Shown here: positions 25,964-32,851 of the stretch, piece by piece
How positions within the stretch are numbered: position 1 is the stretch's first letter
Layout: each line of letters opens with the position of its first letter
NCBI RefSeq assembly: GCF_900114635.1
Contig: NZ_FOTQ01000001.1
Coordinates: forward strand, 1,488,001-1,552,000
Source of the DNA: Shimia aestuarii
GTDB lineage: Bacteria > Pseudomonadota > Alphaproteobacteria > Rhodobacterales > Rhodobacteraceae
Direction of reading: 5' to 3'
Length of the DNA: 64,000 nt
The notes under the pieces: model-generated
Seen by the model: only the letters and a program-made list of their open reading frames with translations
Database searches by the model: none
What the model was told of the DNA's origin: nothing
Translations under genes and position numbers: made by a program

Positions 25964-26012
25964 CCGGCAGAGTTTTGCCGGGGGGCGGCACAATCGTGCC
26001 GATTGTTTTGGC
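25964..26012 (+). other. Two consecutive hairpins in the ilvA leader
   Basis: CCGGCA...TGCCGG (25964-25981) and CGGCAC-AATC-GTGCCG (25986-26001) are adjacent stem-loops. The second is followed by ATTGTTTTGG, a weak T-rich stretch. They lie between the candidate operator and the ilvA ribosome-binding site. They could be a partial terminator. No Ile, Leu or Val codon run is present to support classical attenuation. Confidence 0.4.
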
Positions 26013-26084
26013 TTCGGTTGCGCAATTCTCCTATGGCCACGCGCGTCGGCCTTGTTAAAAACAAGCCTCAAAGGGGACAAACCG

Positions 26085-27323
26085 ATGAAGACTTTTCAGG
26101 ATCAGGCCAAGGCTGCGGAACAGGCCATGCGCCACGTTTTTCCGGCAACACCGCTCATGCGTAACGATCATCTGTCCGCAAGGTTCGGTGCGGAAATCTG
26201 GCTCAAACGTGAAGACCTGAGCCCGGTCCGGTCCTACAAGTTGCGTGGTGCCTTCAACGCCATGCGCAAAGTTCTGGACGACGATCCGCTGCAACAGAAT
26301 TTTGTCTGTGCCAGTGCGGGCAACCACGCACAGGGCGTCGCTTATATGTGCAAGCATTTCGGGGTGCATGGAGTCATCTTCATGCCCGTGACCACGCCCC
26401 AGCAAAAGGTTTTCAAAACACAGGTGTTTGGCGGTAAAAATATCGAAATCCGCCTTGTTGGAGACTATTTTGACGATACCCTCGCCGCAGCGCAGGGATA
26501 TTGCCGTGCCGAAAACGCCGCCTTCCTGTCCCCGTTTGACGATGACGATGTGATCGAAGGGCAGGCGTCTGTCGCTGTTGAAATCCAAGCACAGCTTGGC
26601 CGTTTACCAGACCGGGTGATCCTGCCGGTAGGTGGGGGCGGGCTCTCTTCGGGGGTGCGCAGCTATTTCGGCGATCAAACCGCGTATACTCTCGTCGAAC
26701 CCGCTGGTGGCGCCAGCCTTGCCGCGGCGCTCTGGGCTGGAGAGCCGGTGACGCTCGATCATGTAGATAGTTTCGTGGACGGGGCGGCGGTGGCGCGAAT
26801 TGGCGAACGCACATTCGCGCGCTTGCGGGATATCGATTCAAAAGACGTGCTCGCCGTGCCCGAAGATCGGATCTGCACCACGATTATCGAGATGCTGAAT
26901 GTTGAAGGCATTGTGCTTGAGCCAGCCGGTGCGCTGGCGGTCGATGCACTCGTTGACATCGCTGACCAGATTCGGGGCAAGACCGTTGTGTGTGTCACGT
27001 CGGGCGGCAACTTTGACTTTGAGCGTCTACCCGAGGTCAAGGAACGCGCCCAGCGCTATTCCGGCGTCAAAAAGTACTTTATCTTACGCATGCCTCAACG
27101 TCCCGGCGCTTTGCGTGATTTTCTCGAAATCCTCGGGCCGGAAGATGACATTTCCCGGTTCGAATATCTCAAGAAATCGGCGCGCAACTTCGGGTCTGTC
27201 CTCATCGGTATCGAAACCCGCCGCCCGGAGAACTTCGACGCGCTGTTTGCCCGGCTGGACAAGGCCGGGCTGACCTATACTGACATTACCACCGACGAAA
27301 CCCTGGGTCAGTTCGTGCTCTAG
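26085..27323 (+). CDS. ilvA: threonine ammonia-lyase (threonine dehydratase)
   Basis: IlvA converts threonine to 2-oxobutanoate, the first step towards isoleucine. The 412-residue product has the PLP lysine in SYKLRGAFN (about residue 50), the CASAGNHAQGVA motif, the phosphate-binding loop LPVGGGGLSSG, and the SGGNFDFERL motif. A C-terminal ACT-like regulatory region (about 335-412, FILRMPQRPGALRDFLEIL) suggests feedback control. The ATG follows AAAGGGGACAAACCG. The gene ends three bases before the convergent Hpt gene. Confidence 0.94.
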   Translation: MKTFQDQAKAAEQAMRHVFPATPLMRNDHLSARFGAEIWLKREDLSPVRSYKLRGAFNAMRKVLDDDPLQQNFVCASAGNHAQGVAYMCKHFGVHGVIFMPVTTPQQKVFKTQVFGGKNIEIRLVGDYFDDTLAAAQGYCRAENAAFLSPFDDDDVIEGQASVAVEIQAQLGRLPDRVILPVGGGGLSSGVRSYFGDQTAYTLVEPAGGASLAAALWAGEPVTLDHVDSFVDGAAVARIGERTFARLRDIDSKDVLAVPEDRICTTIIEMLNVEGIVLEPAGALAVDALVDIADQIRGKTVVCVTSGGNFDFERLPEVKERAQRYSGVKKYFILRMPQRPGALRDFLEILGPEDDISRFEYLKKSARNFGSVLIGIETRRPENFDALFARLDKAGLTYTDITTDETLGQFVL

Positions 27324-27326
27324 CCC

Positions 27327-27650
27327 TCAGGCGGCGGCCAGCTTGCTCTCGAACTCGGCCTTGGAGTCGAAAAAGCTCTGAATGGTTTTGGCGAGGTCGA
27401 CCGTTTCGGCCTTGCCGCTGGCTGCGGCGACTTCGCCTGCCTGACACAACAGCGAAAAGGCGTGAAACCCGAGGTTCAGCGCGCTGCCTTTCAGAAAATG
27501 CAGATCGGCCTCCAGCCGCCCGAGGTCGGGCTGTGTCTGCAATCTTTCGATCACCTCTTCTACCTCGTCGAGAAACAGCTCGACCACTTCATTGAAATCC
27601 TCTGCGCCGATCTCATCGCGCAGCTCCTCGACGCGCTTCCAGTTTATCAT
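27327..27650 (-). CDS. Hpt-domain phosphotransfer protein
   Basis: A 107-residue protein consisting of one histidine phosphotransfer domain. The phospho-accepting His is in DLHFLKGSALNLGF (about residue 51). Hpt proteins relay phosphate between a hybrid kinase and a response regulator. Divergent from it, 209 bases away, is a response regulator with a PP2C phosphatase domain, which is a natural partner. No histidine kinase is nearby, so the kinase must be encoded elsewhere. Confidence 0.88.
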   Translation of the reverse strand: MINWKRVEELRDEIGAEDFNEVVELFLDEVEEVIERLQTQPDLGRLEADLHFLKGSALNLGFHAFSLLCQAGEVAAASGKAETVDLAKTIQSFFDSKAEFESKLAAA

Positions 27651-27859
27651 CGGTCTCTCCTTGGTTTCAGCAAAGGCTGACAGGAAAGCCTTAACAAAGT
27701 CTGGGTATTCAGCATTTGAATCACTTCAATTTTAGGTTTGACCTGCCGTTAAGGGGCGCGACCCTAAACCCTTGGGGATTGTCGTGAACAACAGCGTAAA
27801 AGGTTCAAGCTTTGCATTTGACACCGGCTCAAAGGAGCACTTCGGAAACGGATCAGGAG

Positions 27860-29101
27860 ATGCATCCCGGCGTGATCCAGCGGGTTTTGCTGGTGGATGA
27901 CTCGCGCGTCCAGCGCCGGATTCTGAGCGTATCACTCAAGCGGGACGGGTACGAGGTGATCGAAGCGGCGTCCGGGCAGGAAGCGCTTGAAATTTGCCGG
28001 ACGACACGCCCGGATCTCGTCCTGTCCGACTGGATGATGCCGGAAATGGACGGTTTGGAGTTCTGCCGTGAATTCCGTGCCTTGCCCGGCGATGATTATG
28101 GCTACTTCATCCTGCTCACATCCAAGAGCGAAAAAGCCGAAGTGGCGCAGGGTTTCGATTCCGGTGCGGACGATTTCCTGACTAAGCCCGTTAACGCCTA
28201 CGAACTGCGCGCCAGGATTAGCGCCGGTGAACGTATCCTTCGGATGCAACGCGAATTGACAGAGAAAAACCGGGTCATTTCCGACACGCTAGACGAATTG
28301 CAGCGTGTCTACGACTCGCTGGACATGGACCTGATCGAGGCCAAGAAACTGCAACAATCCCTCGTGCCGGATCGGTTTCGCGATTTCGGCCCGGCGGCGG
28401 TGTCATTGCTTTTGCAATCCTCGGGACATGTGGGTGGCGATCTGGTCGGACACTATCGGATCAGCGACACGCGCATCGGCCTCTATTCCATCGACGTTTC
28501 CGGCCATGGCATCAGCTCCGCTTTGATCACCGCGCGCCTGGCGGGCTATCTGTCTTCTTCCTCTCCCGAACAGAATGTCGCCATGCAGGTGTTGCCCGAC
28601 GGCTCGCACATTCATCTCGAACCTCAACAGGTGATCGCGCGGCTCAATGACATCACCCTCGATGAGATGGAGACCGAGCATTACTTTACGATGCTTCTGG
28701 CCGATGTTGATCTTCTAACCGGCATCATCACCATGTCCCAGGCCGGGCACCCACACCCCCTGATTCAGCGCGCGGATGGTACGATTGAACAGGACGGACC
28801 GGGCGGGTTGCCAGTGGGCTTGATTCCGGGGGCCGAGTTTTCGCAGTTCACCGTTTCACTCTACCCCGGCGACCGGCTCATGATGCTGTCGGATGGGGTC
28901 ACGGAATGCCCCGACCAAAAGGGGCATATGCTTGGTGAGGAGGGTTTGGAGCGGCTTGTCTCCGACTATGCCGGTCACGAACTCGAAACCATGCTTCAGG
29001 CGATGGTCTGGCAGCTTGACGAATTCACCGGGGGGCAGGGGTTCCCGGATGACATCTCGGGAATTCTGCTGGAATACCGCGGTAATAAAACAATCGACTA
29101 A
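27860..29101 (+). CDS. response regulator fused to a PP2C-type (SpoIIE/RsbU) phosphatase
   Basis: The product has a receiver domain (RVLLVDDSRVQRRILSV, phospho-Asp in LVLSDWMMPEMDG, Lys in FLTKPVNAYEL), a coiled-coil linker (about residues 120-160) and a SpoIIE-type serine phosphatase domain with GGDLVGHYR, IGLYSIDVSGHG and LMMLSDGVTECPD metal-binding motifs. Such proteins commonly control anti-sigma/anti-anti-sigma switches. Here no such pair is adjacent. The start is uncertain: the ATG at 27860 directly follows AGGAG without spacing, and a TTG at 27812 is also open. The gene ends overlapping the convergent Nudix gene by four bases. Confidence 0.9.
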   Translation: MHPGVIQRVLLVDDSRVQRRILSVSLKRDGYEVIEAASGQEALEICRTTRPDLVLSDWMMPEMDGLEFCREFRALPGDDYGYFILLTSKSEKAEVAQGFDSGADDFLTKPVNAYELRARISAGERILRMQRELTEKNRVISDTLDELQRVYDSLDMDLIEAKKLQQSLVPDRFRDFGPAAVSLLLQSSGHVGGDLVGHYRISDTRIGLYSIDVSGHGISSALITARLAGYLSSSSPEQNVAMQVLPDGSHIHLEPQQVIARLNDITLDEMETEHYFTMLLADVDLLTGIITMSQAGHPHPLIQRADGTIEQDGPGGLPVGLIPGAEFSQFTVSLYPGDRLMMLSDGVTECPDQKGHMLGEEGLERLVSDYAGHELETMLQAMVWQLDEFTGGQGFPDDISGILLEYRGNKTID

Positions 29102-29535
29102 CGTAGGAACAGACCCGCAAAGTGGCGATCCCCAGCGTTGCCCAGCAACTCGACCGCCGCCTCGACAGTTACCCAATGCGCACTATGCCCGGCCTCGGTC
29201 GGCGGGCCGATCCGGTGCGCCGGGCGCGCGAGGTAAATCGTGCACAGCTTCTCGGCCCACATGTCATATTCCGGCATAAATACGAACCGGCGAAACGCCC
29301 CAAGCCGACGTGGCGCGCTCATGGTCCAGCCGGTTTCCTCGTAGACTTCCCGATGAAGCGCAGAGACAGGAGATTCGCCGGGATCAATTCCTCCGCCGGG
29401 AAGCTGGAATTCGTCATCCGGCTCCTCCTGATAGGTGATCAGCATCCGATCCCCACGCAACAGAACAGCATAGGCACCGGGCCGCATCCGGTACCGAACA
29501 TCCACCCGTGGCGGTTCTCCGAACCTCGGTATCAT
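29098..29535 (-). CDS. Nudix hydrolase
   Basis: A 145-residue Nudix protein. The Nudix box reads GGGIDPGESPVSALHREVYEETGW and fits GX5EX7REUXEEXGU. The N-terminus MIPRFGEPPRVDVRYRMRPGAYAVLL is typical of a family sub-group in this order of bacteria. The substrate is unknown. The ATG at 29535 has GGGGTCGAG in front. It is divergent from hslO with 77 bases between the starts. Confidence 0.88.
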   Translation of the reverse strand: MIPRFGEPPRVDVRYRMRPGAYAVLLRGDRMLITYQEEPDDEFQLPGGGIDPGESPVSALHREVYEETGWTMSAPRRLGAFRRFVFMPEYDMWAEKLCTIYLARPAHRIGPPTEAGHSAHWVTVEAAVELLGNAGDRHFAGLFLR

Positions 29536-29612
29536 GGCTCGACCCCTTTTTGTTGCCCTTGTCGCCCTTATATAGTCGCGGTATGGCAAGGGAAGGCCGA
29601 TAAGGAAACCCC

Positions 29613-30605
29613 ATGACTCTTGGAACCAAAATCGCCTGGGACGACACTGTTCTGCCGTTCCAGCTGGACAAATCTGATATGCGCGGGCGCGTTGCACGTC
29701 TGGACGGCGTGTTGTCGGGCGTGCTGAAACAACATGACTATCCGCCCCAGGTCGAAGCGCTTGTGGCGGAAATGGCCCTGTTGACCGCGTTGATCGGACA
29801 AACGATCAAGCTGCGCTGGAAACTGTCGCTTCAGGTTCAGACCAACGGCCCGGTTCGTATGATCGCAACCGACTATTACGGACCGACGAAAGAGGGCGAC
29901 CCGGCCCGCATCCGTGCCTATGCGAGTTTCGATGCCGACCGGATTACCGACGCGGCTCCGTTCGACCAGTTGGGGGATGGCTACTTTGCCATCCTGATCG
30001 ATCAGGGCAACGGTACCAAGCCTTATCAGGGCATCTCCGCCCTGACCGGCGGTTCGCTCAAGGCGTCGGCCGAGGCGTATTTTGCCCAGTCCGAACAGCT
30101 GGCCACCCGCTTTTCTCTACGCTTCGGCAAATCCATCGAGCCGGGTGTGCCCGAACACTGGCGTGCGGGCGGTGTCATGCTCCAGCACATGCCGAAAGCC
30201 TCGCCCCATGTGACCGGCGAAGGCGGCAGCGGCGAAGGCGGCATTCTTTTGGCGCAGGATGTGCTGAACGATGATGACAGCGAAAACTGGAACCGTGTGA
30301 ACATCCTTCTGGATTCAGTGGAAGACCTGGAAATGATCGGCCCCTCCGTGGCGCCGACCGATCTTCTCATCCGCCTGTTCCACGAAGAACAGCCCCGTGT
30401 TTATGACGCACAGCAGATCAAGTTTGGTTGCACCTGTTCCGAGGATCGCGTGCGCGCCAGCCTGTCGATCTACTCGGCCAAGGATATCGAGAAGATGACC
30501 ACGCCCGAAGGTCGTGTCACCGCTGATTGCCAGTTCTGCGGCGCACATTACGATCTTGATCCCAAGACTGTTGGCAAAGACGCGCAAGAGGTTGACGGTG
30601 CCTGA
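29613..30605 (+). CDS. hslO: redox-regulated chaperone Hsp33
   Basis: Hsp33 is a holdase that becomes active when its zinc-binding cysteines are oxidised. The 330-residue product has the Hsp33 N-terminal fold (RGRVARLDGVLSGVL, LSLQVQTNGPVRMIATDY) and the zinc motif near the C-terminus with CTCSE (about residue 273) and CQFC (about 307). A heat-shock-like -10 sequence (CTTATAT, 29567) lies upstream, but the -35 part is poor. The stop overlaps the Nudix gene start by eight bases. Confidence 0.95.
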   Translation: MTLGTKIAWDDTVLPFQLDKSDMRGRVARLDGVLSGVLKQHDYPPQVEALVAEMALLTALIGQTIKLRWKLSLQVQTNGPVRMIATDYYGPTKEGDPARIRAYASFDADRITDAAPFDQLGDGYFAILIDQGNGTKPYQGISALTGGSLKASAEAYFAQSEQLATRFSLRFGKSIEPGVPEHWRAGGVMLQHMPKASPHVTGEGGSGEGGILLAQDVLNDDDSENWNRVNILLDSVEDLEMIGPSVAPTDLLIRLFHEEQPRVYDAQQIKFGCTCSEDRVRASLSIYSAKDIEKMTTPEGRVTADCQFCGAHYDLDPKTVGKDAQEVDGA

Positions 30606-31197
30606 TCCTCTCGCCCCGGTTCTGCGTGCGTTGACCCTTGAAAGCGGCGCTTCGTCGGATTTTGATCTCAATCCCGACGTCGTGCTGCCCAAGGGTCGAA
30701 AACTGCGCCCGGCCGGGGTGCTGGTGCCCATTGAGCTGCGCGGAGACATTCCGCATGTCATCCTGACCAAACGCAGCTCGCATCTCAAGCATCACCCGGG
30801 TCAGATCGCATTTCCCGGTGGCAAGCAGGATGAAGGCGATGCGGATGTGACCGCTGCCGCGCTGCGCGAGGCGCAGGAGGAAATCGGGCTGCCCGTGGAC
30901 AATGTCGAAGTTCTCGGCACTTTGCCTGCCCATGAGACCGTCACCAGCTTTACCGTGACCCCCGTTTTGGGCCTGATCAGAGACAGATTCGAGATCATTC
31001 CCGAACCTGGCGAGGTGGAAGAAGTGTTCTCGGTGCCTCTGGCACATGTCACGGACCCGACCCGGTTTTCCGTGCAGTCGCGCCGCTGGCAGGGAACAAG
31101 ACGTCACTATTTCACCGTGCCATTCGGCCCTTATTACATCTGGGGCGCCACCGCGCGCATCCTGCGGGGCCTGGCTGACAGGATGCAAAGCCCATGA
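30598..31197 (+). CDS. CoA pyrophosphatase-like Nudix hydrolase
   Basis: The 199-residue product contains the NuCoA motif ILTKRSSHLKHHPGQIAFPGG directly followed by the Nudix box GGKQDEGDADVTAAALREAQEEIGL. This combination defines enzymes that split coenzyme A to phosphopantetheine and 3',5'-ADP. The start is GTG 30598, overlapping hslO by eight bases, with AAGAGG before it. The stop overlaps cca by four bases. Confidence 0.88.
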   Translation: MPDPLAPVLRALTLESGASSDFDLNPDVVLPKGRKLRPAGVLVPIELRGDIPHVILTKRSSHLKHHPGQIAFPGGKQDEGDADVTAAALREAQEEIGLPVDNVEVLGTLPAHETVTSFTVTPVLGLIRDRFEIIPEPGEVEEVFSVPLAHVTDPTRFSVQSRRWQGTRRHYFTVPFGPYYIWGATARILRGLADRMQSP

Positions 31198-32354
31198 AAC
31201 TCACCGGCGACTGGATCCAGGCCCCGGAAACGCAGGCGGTTTGCCGCATGCTGACCGATGCGGGGTTCCAGGCGCTTTTTGTTGGCGGGTGTGTGCGCAA
31301 TGCGCTTCTGGGGGTCGAGGTCAATGACATCGACATTTCCACCGACGCCGTGCCGACACGTGTCGTGGAGTTGGCAGAGGCTGCCGGCCTGAGGGCGATC
31401 CCGACCGGGATCGATCATGGCACGATCACCGTCGTGTCGAACCATGTTCCGCATGAGATCACCACCTTTCGCAAGGATGTCGAAACGGATGGGCGGCGCG
31501 CAGTTGTCGCCTTTTCCACATTGGTTGAAGACGACGCGCATCGCCGCGACTTCACCATGAACGCGCTATATGCGCGTCCTGACGGTACGGTTGTCGATCC
31601 TTTGGGCGGGATGGTCGACCTGAACAATCGGCGGGTGCGCTTTATCGACGATGCCGACCTGCGCATCCGCGAAGACTACCTGCGCATCCTGCGCTATTTC
31701 CGATTTCATGCATGGTATGGCGATGAAGAGGCCGGGATGGATCCCGAGACATTGTCTGCGATCGCCGGAGAAATCGAAGGCATGGCCACCTTGTCGCGCG
31801 AACGCATCGGCTATGAGATGCGTCGCCTTCTCGGGGCGCCCGACCCGGCACCCGCTGTGGCGGCGATGCGCAGCACGGGCGCGCTGGGCGCTGTTTTGCC
31901 GGGCTGTGACGACAAGGCGCTTGCCCCGCTTGTGCATTTCGAAACCGAACTGGGCCTGTCGCCCGATCCGATCCGGCGTCTCGCCGTGCTGGGGGGCGAA
32001 GATACAGGCGAGGCGTTGCGGCTGTCCCGGAAACAGGTCCGCAGCCTGAGGGACATGCGTGATGGACTGGTCGGGATGCAGGGGGCGGCAGAGCTTGGTT
32101 ATCGACATGGGTCGCAGATGGCGCTGTCTATTCTTGCGCTGCGCGCCGCCGTTTTTGAAATGCCGATGGTGGGGGATGTTGTGGCAGAAGCAGCACGTGG
32201 CGCACGCGCGACATTCCCTGTAAAGCCCGCGGACCTGATGCCGCAGATAACCGGGCCTGCACTGGGTTCGGTTTTGAAGCGGCTGGAAACCATGTGGATT
32301 GAGTCGGGTTTTGCGATGGACCGCGCCACGCTCTTGCAGGCGGCCTTGTCCTGA
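31194..32354 (+). CDS. cca: CCA tRNA nucleotidyltransferase
   Basis: This enzyme adds or repairs the CCA end of tRNAs. The 386-residue product has the class II nucleotidyltransferase signature LFVGGCVRNALLGVEVNDIDIS with the two catalytic aspartates, the ERIGYEMRRLL segment, and the RRDFTMNAL motif. No C-terminal HD domain motif is obvious. It is the last gene of hslO-Nudix-cca, which is closed by a terminator at 32386. Confidence 0.94.
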   Translation: MKLTGDWIQAPETQAVCRMLTDAGFQALFVGGCVRNALLGVEVNDIDISTDAVPTRVVELAEAAGLRAIPTGIDHGTITVVSNHVPHEITTFRKDVETDGRRAVVAFSTLVEDDAHRRDFTMNALYARPDGTVVDPLGGMVDLNNRRVRFIDDADLRIREDYLRILRYFRFHAWYGDEEAGMDPETLSAIAGEIEGMATLSRERIGYEMRRLLGAPDPAPAVAAMRSTGALGAVLPGCDDKALAPLVHFETELGLSPDPIRRLAVLGGEDTGEALRLSRKQVRSLRDMRDGLVGMQGAAELGYRHGSQMALSILALRAAVFEMPMVGDVVAEAARGARATFPVKPADLMPQITGPALGSVLKRLETMWIESGFAMDRATLLQAALS

Positions 32355-32385
32355 CCGAACACTCCCGCGCCTTCTGCTTGGGCAT

Positions 32386-32408
32386 GGCTCAGCAAAGCTG
32401 AGCCTGTT
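32386..32408 (+). terminator. Rho-independent terminator of the hslO-cca operon
   Basis: GGCTCAGC (32386-32393) and GCTGAGCC (32397-32404) form a perfect 8-bp stem with an AAA loop. TGTTTT follows. It starts 31 bases after the cca stop. Confidence 0.75.
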
Positions 32409-32410
32409 TT

Positions 32411-32475
32411 GGGGGCCTTGCCCCCGGTCGCCTTGAGGCGACTCCCCCACGGTATTTTTAATAGATGAAAGTTCC
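32411..32475. repeat. Two further hairpins plus GGTATTTTTAATAGATGAAAG tail, possible dispersed Rhodobacterales element
   Basis: Directly after the cca terminator come GGGGGC-CTT-GCCCCC (32411-32425) and GTCGCC-TTGA-GGCGAC (32427-32442), then CTCCCCCACGGTATTTTTAATAGATGAAAG. From memory, a very similar tail (CCCCC..GTATTTTT..AGATGAA) occurs after many genes in this bacterial order, so it may be a dispersed 3'-end element. That recollection is not checked here. Confidence 0.45.
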
Positions 32476-32551
32476 GGGCGTCGGGGCATGTTTTTCTGAC
32501 CATTGGCCTAAATGCATCGTTCTATGGATTAACCGGGCTTTCCGGCGGGTC

Positions 32552-32595
32552 GATACCGATGCAATACCGACGTGATACCGACGCAATACCGATTG
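32552..32595 (+). repeat. Array B: four tandem 11-bp units of RATACCGACGY
   Basis: Units read gataccgatgc, aataccgacgt, gataccgacgc and aataccgattg. Same unit, copy number and period as arrays A and C. It lies in the 497-base gap between cca and the ABC exporter gene, 158 bases upstream of the leader ORF at 32753, with TTAACC sequences on both sides. Confidence 0.9.
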
Positions 32596-32693
32596 CCAAA
32601 ATCCATGAAACACAGCTGTTAACCGGTGATTCGCGCCATTTGGCATGCCGCATGCGTTCGAAGGCCGTCACAAACTCTTAACCTTGGCACCAA

Positions 32694-32734
32694 TTGACAG
32701 GTGAGTTTCGGTACGGCAGCATGAAGGCGTACCG
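32694..32734 (+). promoter_or_regulatory. Candidate promoter and operator/hairpin upstream of the ABC exporter leader
   Basis: TTGACA at 32694-32699 is a consensus -35 element; a matching -10 is weak (CAGCAT at 32717, or GATAAT at 32735 with long spacing). Within it lies a perfect inverted repeat CGGTACG (32709-32715) and CGTACCG (32728-32734) with a 12-base spacer. This could be an operator for a dimeric repressor or, if transcribed, a hairpin just before the leader ORF. Confidence 0.45.
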
Positions 32735-32752
32735 GATAATGGAGGGTGCAAG

Positions 32753-32779
32753 ATGTATCGCGGGATCTGGCTGAGCTAA
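32753..32779 (+). CDS. Eight-codon leader ORF (MYRGIWLS) upstream of the ABC exporter
   Basis: An ATG with a strong ribosome-binding site (GGAGGG, 32741-32746, six bases of spacing) opens a frame of eight codons ending in TAA. No other reading frame in this gap has a comparable start. It ends 72 bases before the exporter ATG, and that start has only a weak AGG. A GCGTGC/GCACGC hairpin lies in between (32799-32820). Short leader ORFs of this kind often control expression of transport or resistance genes through ribosome stalling; that is inference. Confidence 0.5.
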   Translation: MYRGIWLS

Positions 32780-32851
32780 GCCCATACCACCGCCAGCGCG
32801 TGCCATCCGGCGCGCACGCTACACCTTGCCGTTTTCCAATCAGGTTTTCCC

